DNA from: Filosporella fistucella
Taxonomy: Eukaryota > Ascomycota > Leotiomycetes > Helotiales
Assembly (NCBI GenBank): GCA_030077755.1
Contig: JAQJZZ010000004.1
Coordinates: 1,860,001-1,924,000 of the forward strand
Length of the DNA: 64,000 nucleotides
Direction of reading: 5' to 3'
Below are positions 11,513 to 22,843 of the stretch, one piece after another. The notes below the pieces were generated by a model, which was not told the origin of the DNA, ran no database searches, and saw nothing but the letters and a program-made list of their open reading frames with translations. The position numbers and the translations under genes are program-made. Every line of letters begins with the position of its first letter. Position 1 is the stretch's first letter.

Positions 11513-12423
11513 CTATATCCTAACCCCCTTACTCCTAAGCACATTCACCGCCCCCTTAGCCTGCAAGCCCACCCATTCCCCCAACCCACCTACACCCTCC
11601 CCAACAGTCCTCACATCCTCCAATCTCCTCTCCATAAACTGTCTTGTCTCAGTATACCCCTCACTCTTATCAGTCGTCATGAATAACTCTGTGGCTGCGT
11701 ATATAGCAGCGAGCGAAAAACGCTTCGTGTACCAGGACGTATCGACGGAGGTGTCGGAAGAGAGATACCAGATATCGGAGGAGAGGAGACTGAGCTCTTT
11801 GAGAGTTGGGGGCAGGTTGGAGGGAGTGGAGGAGAGGGCTAGGGCCTAGGTGGTGTTAGATTGGGGTTTGGGTTTGGGTTTGATGGATAGAATTGAGAAG
11901 GGAATTTAAGGAGGGTAGGGATAGATGTATAAAAGAAGATAAAATAAAAAGAGAAACAAACCTCCTGCCACCTCCCAATAACCCCCTCGTTACCCATCAA
12001 CCGTCCCCACATCAACGCCTTAACCTTCCTCCCAATTTGTTTTCCCTCCTCTGCATCCAATCCCCCCTCCTCAAATATCTCTCCTTTTTTCTCCGCTAAC
12101 GCTTCCCTCTGACGCACGAGATGATAATGCACTAATGCGTACGCACCAGCCGGAAATAAATTCGTGCATGCGGGAGAGAGGGAAAGAGATGTAGCGCCTA
12201 GAGAGAGAGTAGAGAGTGTGAAGCCGTGTGTGGGGATATGTGGGTATGCTGCGGAGAGGATGCGGGTTGTGAGTTCGGAGGGGGGGTAGGGGGAGGGTGG
12301 TGGAGGGTGGTTGTGGGAGTGGTATGGGGAAGAGCAGGTTTTTGTTATGGCATTGAGGGGGCGGAGGAATTGGGATTTTGGTGAGTGGGATAGAGGGAGG
12401 CGGAGAGAGATTCGAGGTGGCAT
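11513..12423 (-). CDS. COQ9: COQ9, mitochondrial ubiquinone biosynthesis protein
   Basis: Exons 11962-12423 and 11513-11845 (minus) give 264 residues. The 116-nt intron has a GTTTGT donor and CCTAG acceptor and joins in phase 0. Start at 12423: MPPRISLRLPLSHSPKSQFL is a basic, Ser-rich mitochondrial presequence. An in-frame ATG 66 codons upstream would add a low-complexity Ser/Pro tail and is less likely. Hallmarks of the COQ9 fold are ILSAAYPHIPTHGFT, GAYALVHYHL and SSDTSVDTSWYTKRFSLAAI, the last being the lipid-binding helix region. Coq9 binds lipids and presents Q intermediates to Coq7 in the matrix-side CoQ synthome. The C-terminus is a helix ending NVLRSKGVRI. Confidence 0.92.
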
Positions 12424-13495
12424 TTTGGTTGTTGAGCGGTTTGGAGGTGATGAGGTGAGGGTTGGAGATGGTGTTTTTGATGAAGGATGATTTTTGAGGT
12501 GATGATGTCGAGACGAGGCGAGGGAAGGCTGTGGTCGCGAGGCTGAAAGGCTGGGAGTGGATGTGAGGTTTGGCCTACTCTGGGCCAATGGACTGCGGAA
12601 GTTTTCAAACAAGTGTTGCATATAGCGAGTACTAATATTTATGTATTTTTCAATTCATTCCTTTCCTACACAAAGTTTTTCCAAATTATCTGGAAATTTA
12701 TGGTCTTTTAACCTTTGTAGAATCAACCTGACTCTTTACTTAACACTAAAACAACGAGTAAAAGTTTTACACTCATCGGATTTGAATAACAAATATGAAT
12801 GAGAAAATGTGGAAATGATTTGTTCTCCTGTCTTTATATTTTCTCATCCAAGATTCCAACGAGGTGCAAAGCAAGTATAAGATTTCATCCCGTGTCAACA
12901 ACTCTTATAACTCTCGACAACAGTAATTCTGAATAGCTAAATCCGTTGACGATAATAACCGCCAATGATTCTACCAAAGATTATAGCTTCATCCATATCC
13001 TTCATTGTCTTTAATGTATAATTCTCTACCTACCAAAATACCCTCAGCAAGCTCGAATGCCGACTCGAATCAGCCATTGGAACCCATTCTTTAAATTCAC
13101 CGATTAAATCTGGCTTCAACGGTCTTGGCTTTGTGTTGCGGCGACGAATGTGAGGATTCGCTTGAAGTACTATTGGAGGAAAAGTGTTTATATACTAGTA
13201 AATGGGTCATATTTCCATCTGTAGAACCTTTGCAAAGGTGAAAAGTATGATTTTGATTTAGATGCTTGAATAGAAGTGAACTGTATCATATAGGAAGTGA
13301 TTTTTTTTGAAAGTATAGGTAAAAGTGAGAGTAATTACTGCAAATGACTAGGTTTGCAGAGTATTTCTATAGAAATGTTATTCAACTTGGACATTTGAAA
13401 TGTTTTCATTTCCTCTTTGCTTCAACTCTACTTAGCTTATAACACATCAACTGTTCTAATTACTCTCAACTCTCATTCGAACACTCATCCATCAC
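12424..13495. other. intergenic, COQ9 promoter side
   Basis: About 1.07 kb between the COQ9 start and the TSR4 stop. AT-rich with no supported gene. A 16-nt word at 12836-12851, followed by TTCATCCCGTG at 12884-12894, recurs at 23455-23500. Confidence 0.5.
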
Positions 13496-14898
13496 CTACT
13501 TAACCTCCTCCCACTGCACCCCACACCACTCTTCCAAATACACCACCTCCCCCCTAGTCCCCTCAGGCACACAATCCCTCTCACAAACACCCACAACCAC
13601 AGTCCCCCATTCCATGCCATCAAAACCCTCTTCATCCCTCTCTAATTCCGATATCGCATGCGGTGTCAATTGAACCTCAAACACCCTCTCCCTACCACAA
13701 TTCTCACATCTAGGTATCCCTTTCCCAGTCGTCTTAACCTTAACATTCTCCTGCTGTGAATTCTGACTCGAGAATATCTTCCCCACAGCATCATTTTTTG
13801 AATAAAGTAAAGGTTGTCCTCTAAATTCATATCTGATAACCTGTTCTGGATTCTGAGCTAGACGATCAGCGAATCGTTGAAATGTTTTATCGATTGTGCT
13901 TTCATAGACGTCTTTGTCTTCTTTTCCTCCGCTGCCACTTGGTTCATCTAGATCCATGGTTGTACGGGGAATGGAAGACGTATCTAGGGGAGTGGAATCT
14001 AGGACCTCGTAATCGGCGTCTGTGAGGTAGAGATGGGTATATGGTTTTGGGAAGGCGGATTCTGGCGGCCAGGGAGTTGGTGGACCGAATTGTTTGGGTT
14101 TGGAATCGGCTTCATGAGAGGAATTGAGGGAGAGTGCAGAGGCGAAAGTTTTAGGTAAGTTTGCGGAGGCGGTTTCGAGTGTGGATTGCGCTGGTGCTGC
14201 AGCTGGAGGAGGTGCTGGTTTCGATGCGAATGGATTTGCTGGTGTCGAAGAAGGACTTGCAAATGGATTCGCTCCCGACCTACCACCTCCCATCGAAAAC
14301 GGATTCTTATTCCCTCCAACCCCAGAACCAAGTCCAGCTTTCCCTCCAAATATCTCACTTCCCAGATTTCTCTCTTCCCTAACAATTTCTTCTTTCTTCT
14401 CCACCTCCTTCTCTTTCTTAACCACCTCTTCTACCCTTACCCCTCTAAACACTCTCACACTCCCTTCCTTCCTCCTGCACGTTTTCCGCCGACAAGCAAA
14501 CACATATATTCGTCTCTCATGGCCTGGGAACTGTTCTGGTAAATCGGCGTTGAGTTGAAGGAGGAGAACGAGGTGATCAGAGCAGACTTTGCATTTGGAG
14601 AGAGTGCCTGGTGGGGGCGAGGTGGGATCCAACCATGTCTGTTTTGTGTTAATACTGCATGCAGAATAAATAAGGCGGAGGAAGAAATTAAAGGCAGAAA
14701 GTAGAAAGTAGTGCCACGAGTTTTACTTTCCCAGCATCCAAACACAAATCGAAGAAGAGAAGTAGAGCATACCGGCCATCCACCTAAATAACTAATGGTA
14801 TCCTCATCTGCTTCTTTACTCGCATATCCTAGCAGAACATTCGTCTCTGTATAATCGTCTTCTTCCCCGCCAGAAGAATCACTATCATATGGCGCCAT
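13496..14898 (-). CDS. TSR4: Tsr4 / PDCD2-family ribosome assembly protein
   Basis: Exon 1 is 14773-14898 and exon 2 is 13496-14638, with a 134-nt intron, giving 422 residues. The N-terminal half has LGGWP and a zinc-type cluster (CKVCSDH, later FACRRKTC). A Ser/Pro/Asn-Pro-Phe low-complexity linker follows. The C-terminal PDCD2_C domain carries FRFADRL-like helices, PEQVIRYEFRGQPLL, a second CENCG...CERDC Cys set, and ends in a tryptophan-rich tail. In yeast Tsr4 is the dedicated cytoplasmic chaperone of ribosomal protein uS5 (Rps2), needed for 20S pre-rRNA processing. Start choice: the ATG at 14898 begins the acidic MAPYDSDSSGGEEDD stretch typical of fungal members. The linker NPF motifs (NPFSMGGG, NPFASPSS) are unusual but common in fungal homologs. 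Confidence 0.88.
14889..14898. promoter_or_regulatory. perfect palindrome ATGGCGCCAT at the TSR4 start codon
   Basis: ATGGCGCCAT reads the same on both strands and includes the TSR4 start. It equals the optimal binding site described for the Neurospora sulfur regulator CYS3. In this position it may simply be the Met-Ala-Pro coding start. Confidence 0.25.
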
Positions 14899-15945
14899 AC
14901 TTCCTTTCTCCCTCTTCTTACCCTCTAACCCCCCTCTCAGTTATCTCTCCAACAACGCTTGCTCCCTCTAAGAATGCTCGAGGTGCTGTATTCTCGTCTC
15001 GAATCTCAAATCTCGTTATAATGCCAGTAATCGTGAATAATTCCCCTCACGTTCGCACCATCGACCCGATCGAAGCTCCAAATTCAGCTTTTCTTAATCT
15101 CTTAATATTTGTTGTCGTCGTCGTCCTTGTAGAATCTATCGTCGAAGGAGTTGTTGCTCTCTATTCAATTTCACCCCAAAAACAACAAATATAGCGGGGT
15201 CACCAAAGCCCAACCCCAGCACAAAATAATTTTCTTAGCGCGGCGGGGAGGACATCAGCCTTGTGCAGCCGCCAACCAATGAAAACTGTTCTTCTGGACA
15301 GAGCACAAGGCTGAAGCCTCAAGTGATGATGGCATGATGGAGCAATTTGCATAACTCGGTATAACTTTCTTCAAAGTTTTTATGTTGAGCTTGCAAGATA
15401 TCTTCTGTGCAATACGGTACCGTTTTCTCCTTATCATATCACATCCAAGGTTAAAGAAACTGTATTACTTAGGTATCCAGCTTACAGACCTGAAACGCCC
15501 ATTGAGATAATTCTCGGTGATACTCTAGAATCAAACTATCCTAACTTATAAATCTTTCTTTTCTTCCCCGAATCCTCTTCTTATCCTCCTACATCAAGCT
15601 AGCAATTCCTCCACGGAAACAAGCATCCCCTCTCTGCATACTAATTCTCAGAGCTGAATTCCTATTCCCCTTCCAGATCATCTATTCTATTCTAATACCT
15701 ACCCAACTTGTTAATTTATTCAATTCCCATCTTTTGATTAGTCTCGGCTTTGTCATCAGTCTCTTTGCTACGTACTACTTCACTACTCCACTCCCCTCTC
15801 CAAAATAAGGTACTCCCTTCACCTTCCATATTACCTAATCTAATACTGTACATTCAAAACCCACTCGCTTCCCTCGCCTGCCAGCTCTCCCACACATCTC
15901 CCTCTACAAACATCCTATTAACCACTCAAAAACCTATACCCTACA
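14899..15945. other. intergenic, TSR4 promoter and tRNA upstream region
   Basis: About 1.05 kb. The first 300 bp have an open plus-strand frame (14889-15194) with a hydrophobic stretch, which I regard as chance. The rest is C/T-rich. No other feature is recognised. Confidence 0.5.
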
Positions 15946-16052
15946 GCCCGGCTGGCACAATTGGTTAGCGCGTGGGCCTTTTATACTCTTCCTCTGCTCG
16001 AGGATGGAGGTAAGGAAGCCCAAGGTTGAGAGTTCGAGCCTCTCGTCGGGCG
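15946..16052 (+). tRNA. tRNA-Lys(UUU) with a 33-nt intron
   Basis: The acceptor stem GCCCGGC pairs with GTCGGGC and is followed by discriminator G. The D arm has TGGCACAATTGGTTAGC (A box). The anticodon stem TGGGC pairs with GCCCA, and the T arm is GAGAG-TTCGAGC-CTCTC (B box). The loop reads C-T-TTT-A, then the intron at 15984-16016, then A, placing the intron in the canonical position after base 37. One D-stem pair is mismatched (A-C). The mature length is 74 nt before CCA addition. T runs at 16112, 16124 and 16133 could end Pol III transcription but are 60-80 nt away. Lys identity follows from anticodon TTT and G73. Confidence 0.9.
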
Positions 16053-17123
16053 ATAAATAAATAATAACCTAGAGAATACCCAAGAAAGGAAAAAGGATTA
16101 ATTCACGAAAATTTTTGGACGAATTTTTGAAGTTTTTTTTTGGCTATTTTTCTAAAACGCAATTTTTGAGGAGCTCAAAAGTTCCACTAAAATCCTGACG
16201 TGTTCTGTCTTGCTATACGAATGATACCATAGCATAACCACCCTTCCAATCACCATCCCAAGAAAAATCATACCTACATATCCCTTATTCTTCCTCCCAT
16301 CTCTCTTCCCTCTCTTTCCCAATTCCTAACCTCCTACTGTCTACCTAAAAACAGTGGATATCCCATTCCTCTCCTCCCGCCCATATCCCACGAAGCGAAC
16401 CCAACCAAGTGGATCTCTGTGGTAACTCTTCGGGTTATTGTTTAAGCACATGTACAAGATATCTCCTTTCTGTTCTCCAAAGGTCTTTGATAGAAGGTAG
16501 GTTTATGTACAATATTTGGATAAGTTTCTTGATAAAAGCCCCTTGATAATTGGGGATAGCACATGGGAGACGGATTATAGTGGTTTTGTGGAGAGATGAA
16601 GGGGAGTGGAGGTACCAAAAAGAAAGAGGTGATACATAAAAGGGAGGGAGAGAGGGAATCGGCTATTCATTGTTTGTGATTGTTTGATTATATATATACA
16701 TTTGAACACCCTCAACTTCCTCATTCTTCCACCTCTCTCCCCCTTTCCCCCATCCCCATCTCCTTCATAAAATGTCCCCAACCAAACACGCCACGCTCCC
16801 CGAATCCAAACCCATACTTCACACAAAATTCCACCAACAGAACCCAGAAAGAAAAAAGCCGTCGCTAAACAAATGGTATAAACTCAAGAACGCGTCCCAG
16901 AAAACTAACTATAGATACAATAACATTCCAGCCTCCAATCAATCATTAGTCATGAATCCAATCCAGATCAATTCAATTCGCATCCTGTAGCTCCCTAAGC
17001 ATGCATACCAGCGCCTAGACATTGAAAGAAGCAATCAATCAATTGATAATTATCATCAAATCCCCGATTGGGAGTTTTTGTGCCACAAACGAGTTTTCAA
17101 GTATTTGTTGGTGGGTTCAAATC
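16053..17123. other. intergenic, tRNA trailer and BCK1 3' side
   Basis: About 1.07 kb with T runs at 16112-16116, 16124-16128 and 16133-16141 that may act as Pol III terminators. No supported gene; short open frames near 16680-16990 have low-complexity products. Confidence 0.5.
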
Positions 17124-20100
17124 TCAGTACTGTCCTCTAATCTTGGCATAGAGATCTGTATCCAGGAAATTATAGTTCGGGTCTAGTTCGCAGAATGGAT
17201 GGCGGGAGAGGAGTGTGTCGGCTGTGGGACGCTCTTGAGGTATGCTGGATGATGTTAGTATTTCGTTCCTGTATTAGAGGGGAACAGAGAAATAGGTGCT
17301 ACAGGGGGGGAAGAAGGAAGATAAAGGATTCAAGAAACTTACATAGTGAAACAATCAGCCATGAATCCCACAGCAGCAGGACTGATTGTCATAGCCACAT
17401 CTTCAGGAACTGGAGGCGCCTCATTAAGACTCCCCAGTTTGTAAATAGCACCAACAGTCTCCTCTTTACTCCAAGGTCTCCTACCAGCAAACATTTCCAA
17501 TACGACACATCCAAGGGACCAGATATCGACTTTAGCAGAGTATCCCTGCCCTTGAGATCGCACAACCTCAGGGGCCATCCAGAAGACAGATCCTTGCATA
17601 TTATTAGATGCATCATTTCCATAAATATTATCCGTCTTCTTTGAAATGCCGAAATCAGAGATCTTGCATGTTCCATCCAGATCCAGAAGAATGTTGTCTG
17701 CTTTCAAATCGCGATGGAGAATACCCTCTCGATGAAGATAAGCAAGTCCAGACAATGTTTGGCGAGTCAGAGAACTGACTACTGATTCCTCAAATTTGCC
17801 ATGTTTGCGTAAACAACTTCCTACACTACCACCAGAAATATATTCCAAGAAGATACTGATTGACATTTCTTTTCGTTCACATCCAAGATATTGTACGATA
17901 TTAACATGGTCGAGATGTTGCATCGTGTCGATTTCCTGATCGAGCGCTGCGACCATCTCTCGCATCTTCTCTTTGTCTCCTCCAGCGGCTTTTTGACTCA
18001 CTTCGACTTGTTTGACAGCCAAGAATTCTCCAGTAGTTGCATTCATACCGAGATAAACACGACCATATGTACCCTTTCCAATGAGTTGACCCTTGAACCA
18101 TCTGAAGGTTGCTTGACGTTTTGGAATTGTGTCCTGAGGTATTTGCTGGATAAGCATACTACCACGCTTTGGCTTGATTTGAACGATGTTAGCTCCAAAC
18201 ATCTTGGTACTCTTCCGTCGAAGAATTGCACTAGAAGTTCCAACTGCTTGAGTTGGTGCGGTGAATCTCTTGTTCGCTTCATGAGCTCCTCTAGCAACCT
18301 CACGAATAGACTTCATGCGGCCTAGACCACCAGAACGACGAACATTCCTCTGAGCCACACTTTGGATAGACCCAGGTCTTTCGAGAGCCTTCAAAGTTGA
18401 TTCATCTGAACCCAGCGTATCTCCATCATTGTAGGAAAGGCTTGATCGCATAGTACCAGACGTCTCGCCCAAGGTCATTCCGGATTGTGCAGCGGCCAAT
18501 TGTTCAAGCGTATCCTGCTCTGCTATTGGTGAAACTGGCGGAGATCCTGCAGTCTCTTCCAATACTGGCTGATCCAGATCGAGATTGGGGAAGAAGTCGT
18601 CAAGGTGATTGAGCAAAGCCTCTGCAGGAGGTCTGCTTGCCCAAACATCCTCTCTTGCAAATGATTCACGTCGAAGTAACTTAGCACTCATGTCCTCTGA
18701 AGACTCTGCTGACCAACCTCCCTCGGTGGAGGCTGCTGAACTTGGATTACGACGTTGAGGGCGTTTACCAAAACTTTGTGAATTGTCATCTCCGAAATCA
18801 GGCGTCCTCGACGAATTGGCAGTGGTTGCACTATTGGCATTTTGTGGTGATGAGAATGACACTGATAGACCCTTCTTCGATCTCGAGGTTCGAATTGTCA
18901 AGCTAGGTCTCTTGCCTATTCCATCTCCTTCACCATTGCTATCCTCAGCGTTTAGCACTCTCCTCATGCTCGATTTCTTGGTTGGTTTCCTTGAAGCTAT
19001 CGGAACTGCAAAAAGTCCATCATCTGAATCGTCATCCGAATCAGACTGCGGAACGACTTGCGGGGAGTTCTTGAAATCGACATTAGACTCCGTGAAATCC
19101 AGATTAGGGCCATAAGATTTTCGATTTCCTGGAGTATTCAACCCAGCTGTATGTGCGCTGCTCGGGCTTAACTCTGATGGTGAAGGCTCCCGCTTGATCT
19201 CTTCCTCTCGAATCTTGGCAACGGCAGAGTTCTCGGGAATCTTCAAAGACAAAGATCGATCCCGACCAGGCTCCGGATCATAATCAGGAACAATAAACGA
19301 TGTATCTCCCTTGCCCCAAGTTGTGCTCCCAGGAGTACCACTTGCTGAACGGGGACTACTCCTACCCGATCCAGAAGCTCCAAAGTCAACCGTAGACATT
19401 GCACTCCTCCCTCTTTCGGCCTGTTCATTGGCTGGTGGCGACCGTTTATTCGGAGAAGCATTACTTGGACTTGGATGGCCCACTCCACCTAGACGACTAC
19501 CCATACCAATGAGTGCAGCTGCAATACCACCAGTTGCTTGAGGTGATGAAGGGACAGGCTTGCGTTTAGCATATTCCGACATTTCTTGAGAGGTGGAAGG
19601 AAATGGGTCACCTCCCGACAAGCGTTTCCCGTCGCTGTCTAAGCTCGTGAGTGATAATCTTGCTTGCTGCCCTGTTCTTTTACTCAAGGAATTGGCTTTG
19701 ATTAAAGTTGCAGATTCGGCAGGAGGAGGTGGTGGTTTTCTTTGCGGCAAAAGGCTATCAAGCTTTTTGTCCTCGAATGGGGAATTTCTTGGCTGATCAA
19801 AATCAACATTGCGACCCACGATGCCAACTGTGCCATCAGCAGAAGATGGTGTCTCTTTGCTTGCCTTCTTTTTTGCCAAGTAGGCTTTTTGTTTTCTTTC
19901 CATCTCTGCCTTGTGCTCAGCAATAGCCAGATCCATGAAAGCTTGTCGTTCTGATTCAGGAAGTTCTTTCTCTCCTGTTCCTTGAGAATTTCTAAACTGC
20001 ATGAGACGGTCCCTGAGGGCATCTGTTTGGGTTTCAGGAGCCTCTCGGCTTGAGATTGGTGTTGCCTGTTTGACTGTATTTTGTCGAGAACTAGGAGGTG

Positions 20101-22843
20101 AGGAGCTGGATCGCCGGCGGTTTCCATTCAGAGTGGCATATGCTTCCTCATCGAGTGGTGCAGTAGGAGGTAATCCAGGCGACAAACCAAGTTTATTACC
20201 AAAATGCATACCTACAGGATGCCCATGGCCAGAACCAGCGGAGTGGGTGGCAGATCGAATAAGGAATTTCAATGTACCAGACTGGTCGGCCTTTGTCCTT
20301 CTATTTAAAAGCAATTTTTGGTCATCCAGTGGATCATCATGCTCAGCTTTTCCAAGATCGGTAAGGAATATTTGCACATCCTGGTCATTAATGCCATAAC
20401 AAGCACAGATAGTATGGCGAAGTTCGCTAGCAGAATCTATGTCAGTGACCTCGCACATACGATAGTTCCAACCATCTAGGGTGACGAGAATGAAAGTCCT
20501 CCCTGGCACATTTCGTCTACCGCGATACCCTGTTGTATGTGCAAATCGATCATACTCTGATGCGGAAAATGTGGACGAAGGGCGGTCTAAAGAGGTCTCA
20601 CTCGAGTTGCTGATCTTGCCGAACGGCGGCGGTTTGAAGCTCAAAGATGGACTTGTAGGTGATTCGAGATTAGGTTCTTCTGGTGATGGACCTGCTCCAT
20701 CCTCCTTTCGCTTCTTCCTAAAGTGCTTCAGAAAGCCTTTCGACTCTTTTGCAGAACTCGGCTGCTCCACACTACTCGATCTCTCGCCTTCAAGTGGAGA
20801 TGGACGCGCGCTATCAACGCCGTATCGCCGACTTTCTTGGTTCTTCACCAGATTCAATTCTCCTACTGCGCCTCCCATTCCGCCGCGAAGGATCTGACTT
20901 GCGCCAGGGGGCACTCCAGAGCCGTATATTGCAGCGTTGGATGAGATCGAGTCGGTACTATTGCTAGCACGATGGCCAAAACTTCGCGTATGCGGCGAGG
21001 CTGAGAGAGTGCCGCTATTGTTACCAGCCTGCAAATTTGCAAAAGCGCCTGGGCTACTGCTCTTTGGACTGCCTTCCATTCGAAGCGCCGCACCCCTAAA
21101 ATGCCCTTCGCCATGATCACTGCTGGCACTAGGACTATGCCGCCTACTACCATCGCCGTCAATATTTCTCAGCGCGTTTCTATGCCCATTCCTAAAAGTT
21201 TCGGTCTCTGGGGCTCCACCACTACTTAGAATTGGCATAGTCGTGCTTCTTCCAGAAAACCTACGAGTTCCAAATCCCGGTCCAGGGCCTTTGAACATGG
21301 ACTTTCCAGGGCTGTCATCCTCGCCATTGGCAGTACTTGGAGTGGAGACGTGAATTTCGCGACCCAAGTTTGGCGAGTTTTCAACAGTCCCTTCGGTGCC
21401 TGCACTCTGGATATTTGCTGTTGATGATTCTCTGCGCACATGGGTTTTCATGTCTGTTCCTCTTCCTGTGACAATTCCCCTAATGAGTCGCCGCATTCTC
21501 TTTCCTTCTTCGCGTTCACGAGCTTGATCCCACCCAGTACCGCTATTCGAGCATTCCTTGGCCAATCGAGGGTACACTTGTTGATGCATCATGCCAAAAT
21601 TTCCTCTTCCCCCGTGTCCACTTCCAAGTTCCAGAAATACAGAGCCAGAGATATTAAGAGATTTGAAGGTTTCTTGCCAGTCATTGGAGAACTGATTATT
21701 GGCTAGCCAGAGAAGTACTCGGTCCATAGTCCATTGTGCACCTGCATCGTTTGGTGAGATGGGAGTGTTTGAATTCGAAACTTGACCCGAGTTGAGTCTC
21801 TGACTCGAAAGTTGTTGACTCATGAGGGTTGAGCTTTGTGAATTGGGAGAATTATAATCGGGGAGATGAATGTTGTTAAAACGATTTATAGGAGTCTGCG
21901 ACTGATACATTTGGTCTCGATCACGATAATAACTCCCTTCGTCTAGTGGTGTGGACATGCCGGTCTCAACAGTGTTCCTGGAAGTTGACCTAGAACTATC
22001 TGATATGGCAGAAAATTCAGCACTGTCTCCACGATTGAAGCTTGGTTCCTGAGCCCTACCAAAACCTGGGATTCCAACCCCGGGACCAAAAGAGTCTCCG
22101 TGTGGTATATACGTAGCAGACATCAGATGTTCGCTGGCTGGAGGAGGAGGTATAGACAAAGGAGGAGGTTGATGGTTGACATAGCTCTGACTTGGATTGT
22201 ATGCTTGGTGGGTGGTATTGCCTGGATCTCTTGGTGGTGGAAGCGGAAATCCTCGAGCGTCGTATGAACGTCCCCAACTTCCTTGCCAATTCGTTAAATT
22301 CGATACGAGTGGAGGAGGTGGAGGTATCATTACTCCCGGGTGCTGAAGTGAAGGGTTTCGGGGAGGCGGTGGGGGAATGCTCATCATATGCTGCTGAGCA
22401 GGAGGAGACATTGGAGGAGGCGGTGGAATGACATATTGTCTCGAGGCATCCGCCGCAGATGGATGTCTCTGCCCTGGCTGATACATTTGAGCGCTTGGAC
22501 CGGAACGTGTAGAAGGTCGGTATGTGTTATGAGGATTATATAAAGGTGAAGGTAGAGGATCTGCTGCTGCAGATCTTGCTCTTGGCCTGGAGGGAGAGCT
22601 TGTGGAGGCAAGGGTTGGATATGGTGAACCAGTTCCGTAGATGGGAATTAACAAGCCAGATGAACTGCTCAAGTTGTATTGAGGCACGTCGTTGAGTATG
22701 AGATCTTCTGGGACCTGAAGATCAGAGTGCGAGGTGATTCTTGGTGAGACTGCAGGAGGCCTGTTCACTTCAGAATTATTTGATCGAGCTGAAGATGATC
22801 GTGGGCGCGAACTAGTCATCGTATCCCGTGCATCTTCATACAT
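17124..22843 (-). CDS. BCK1: Bck1-type MAP kinase kinase kinase (cell wall integrity pathway)
   Basis: Exons 17343-22843 and 17124-17244 give 1,873 residues. The last exon supplies the end of the kinase domain (QERPTADTLL, RHPFCELD, YAKIRGQY), without which the open frame stops early. Order: a proline-rich disordered start, a SAM-like motif (WTMDRVLLWLANN) near 370-410, Ser-rich linkers, a Ras-association-like domain near 780-865, a long acidic/Ser-rich middle, and the kinase at about 1578-1860. The kinase has GKGTYGRVYLG, an AVKQ lysine, HRDLKADN near 1708 and DFG near 1730. It is the MAPKKK acting under protein kinase C, above Mkk1/2 and Slt2, in wall stress signalling. It could start at 22843 or at 22819. 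It is unusually long for the family but typical of Pezizomycotina. Confidence 0.93.

Noticed and set aside
11863..11882. Three TTTGGG units resembling a telomeric tract
   Set aside because: Only three units, inside the COQ9 intron; too short to be telomeric.
14889..15194. 101-codon plus-strand frame opposite the TSR4 start
   Set aside because: No conserved motif; it starts only because the start-codon palindrome reads ATG on both strands.
17110..17120. GGGTTCAAATC resembling a tRNA B box
   Set aside because: No acceptor, D or anticodon stem can be folded around it, and it lies in the BCK1 3' end.
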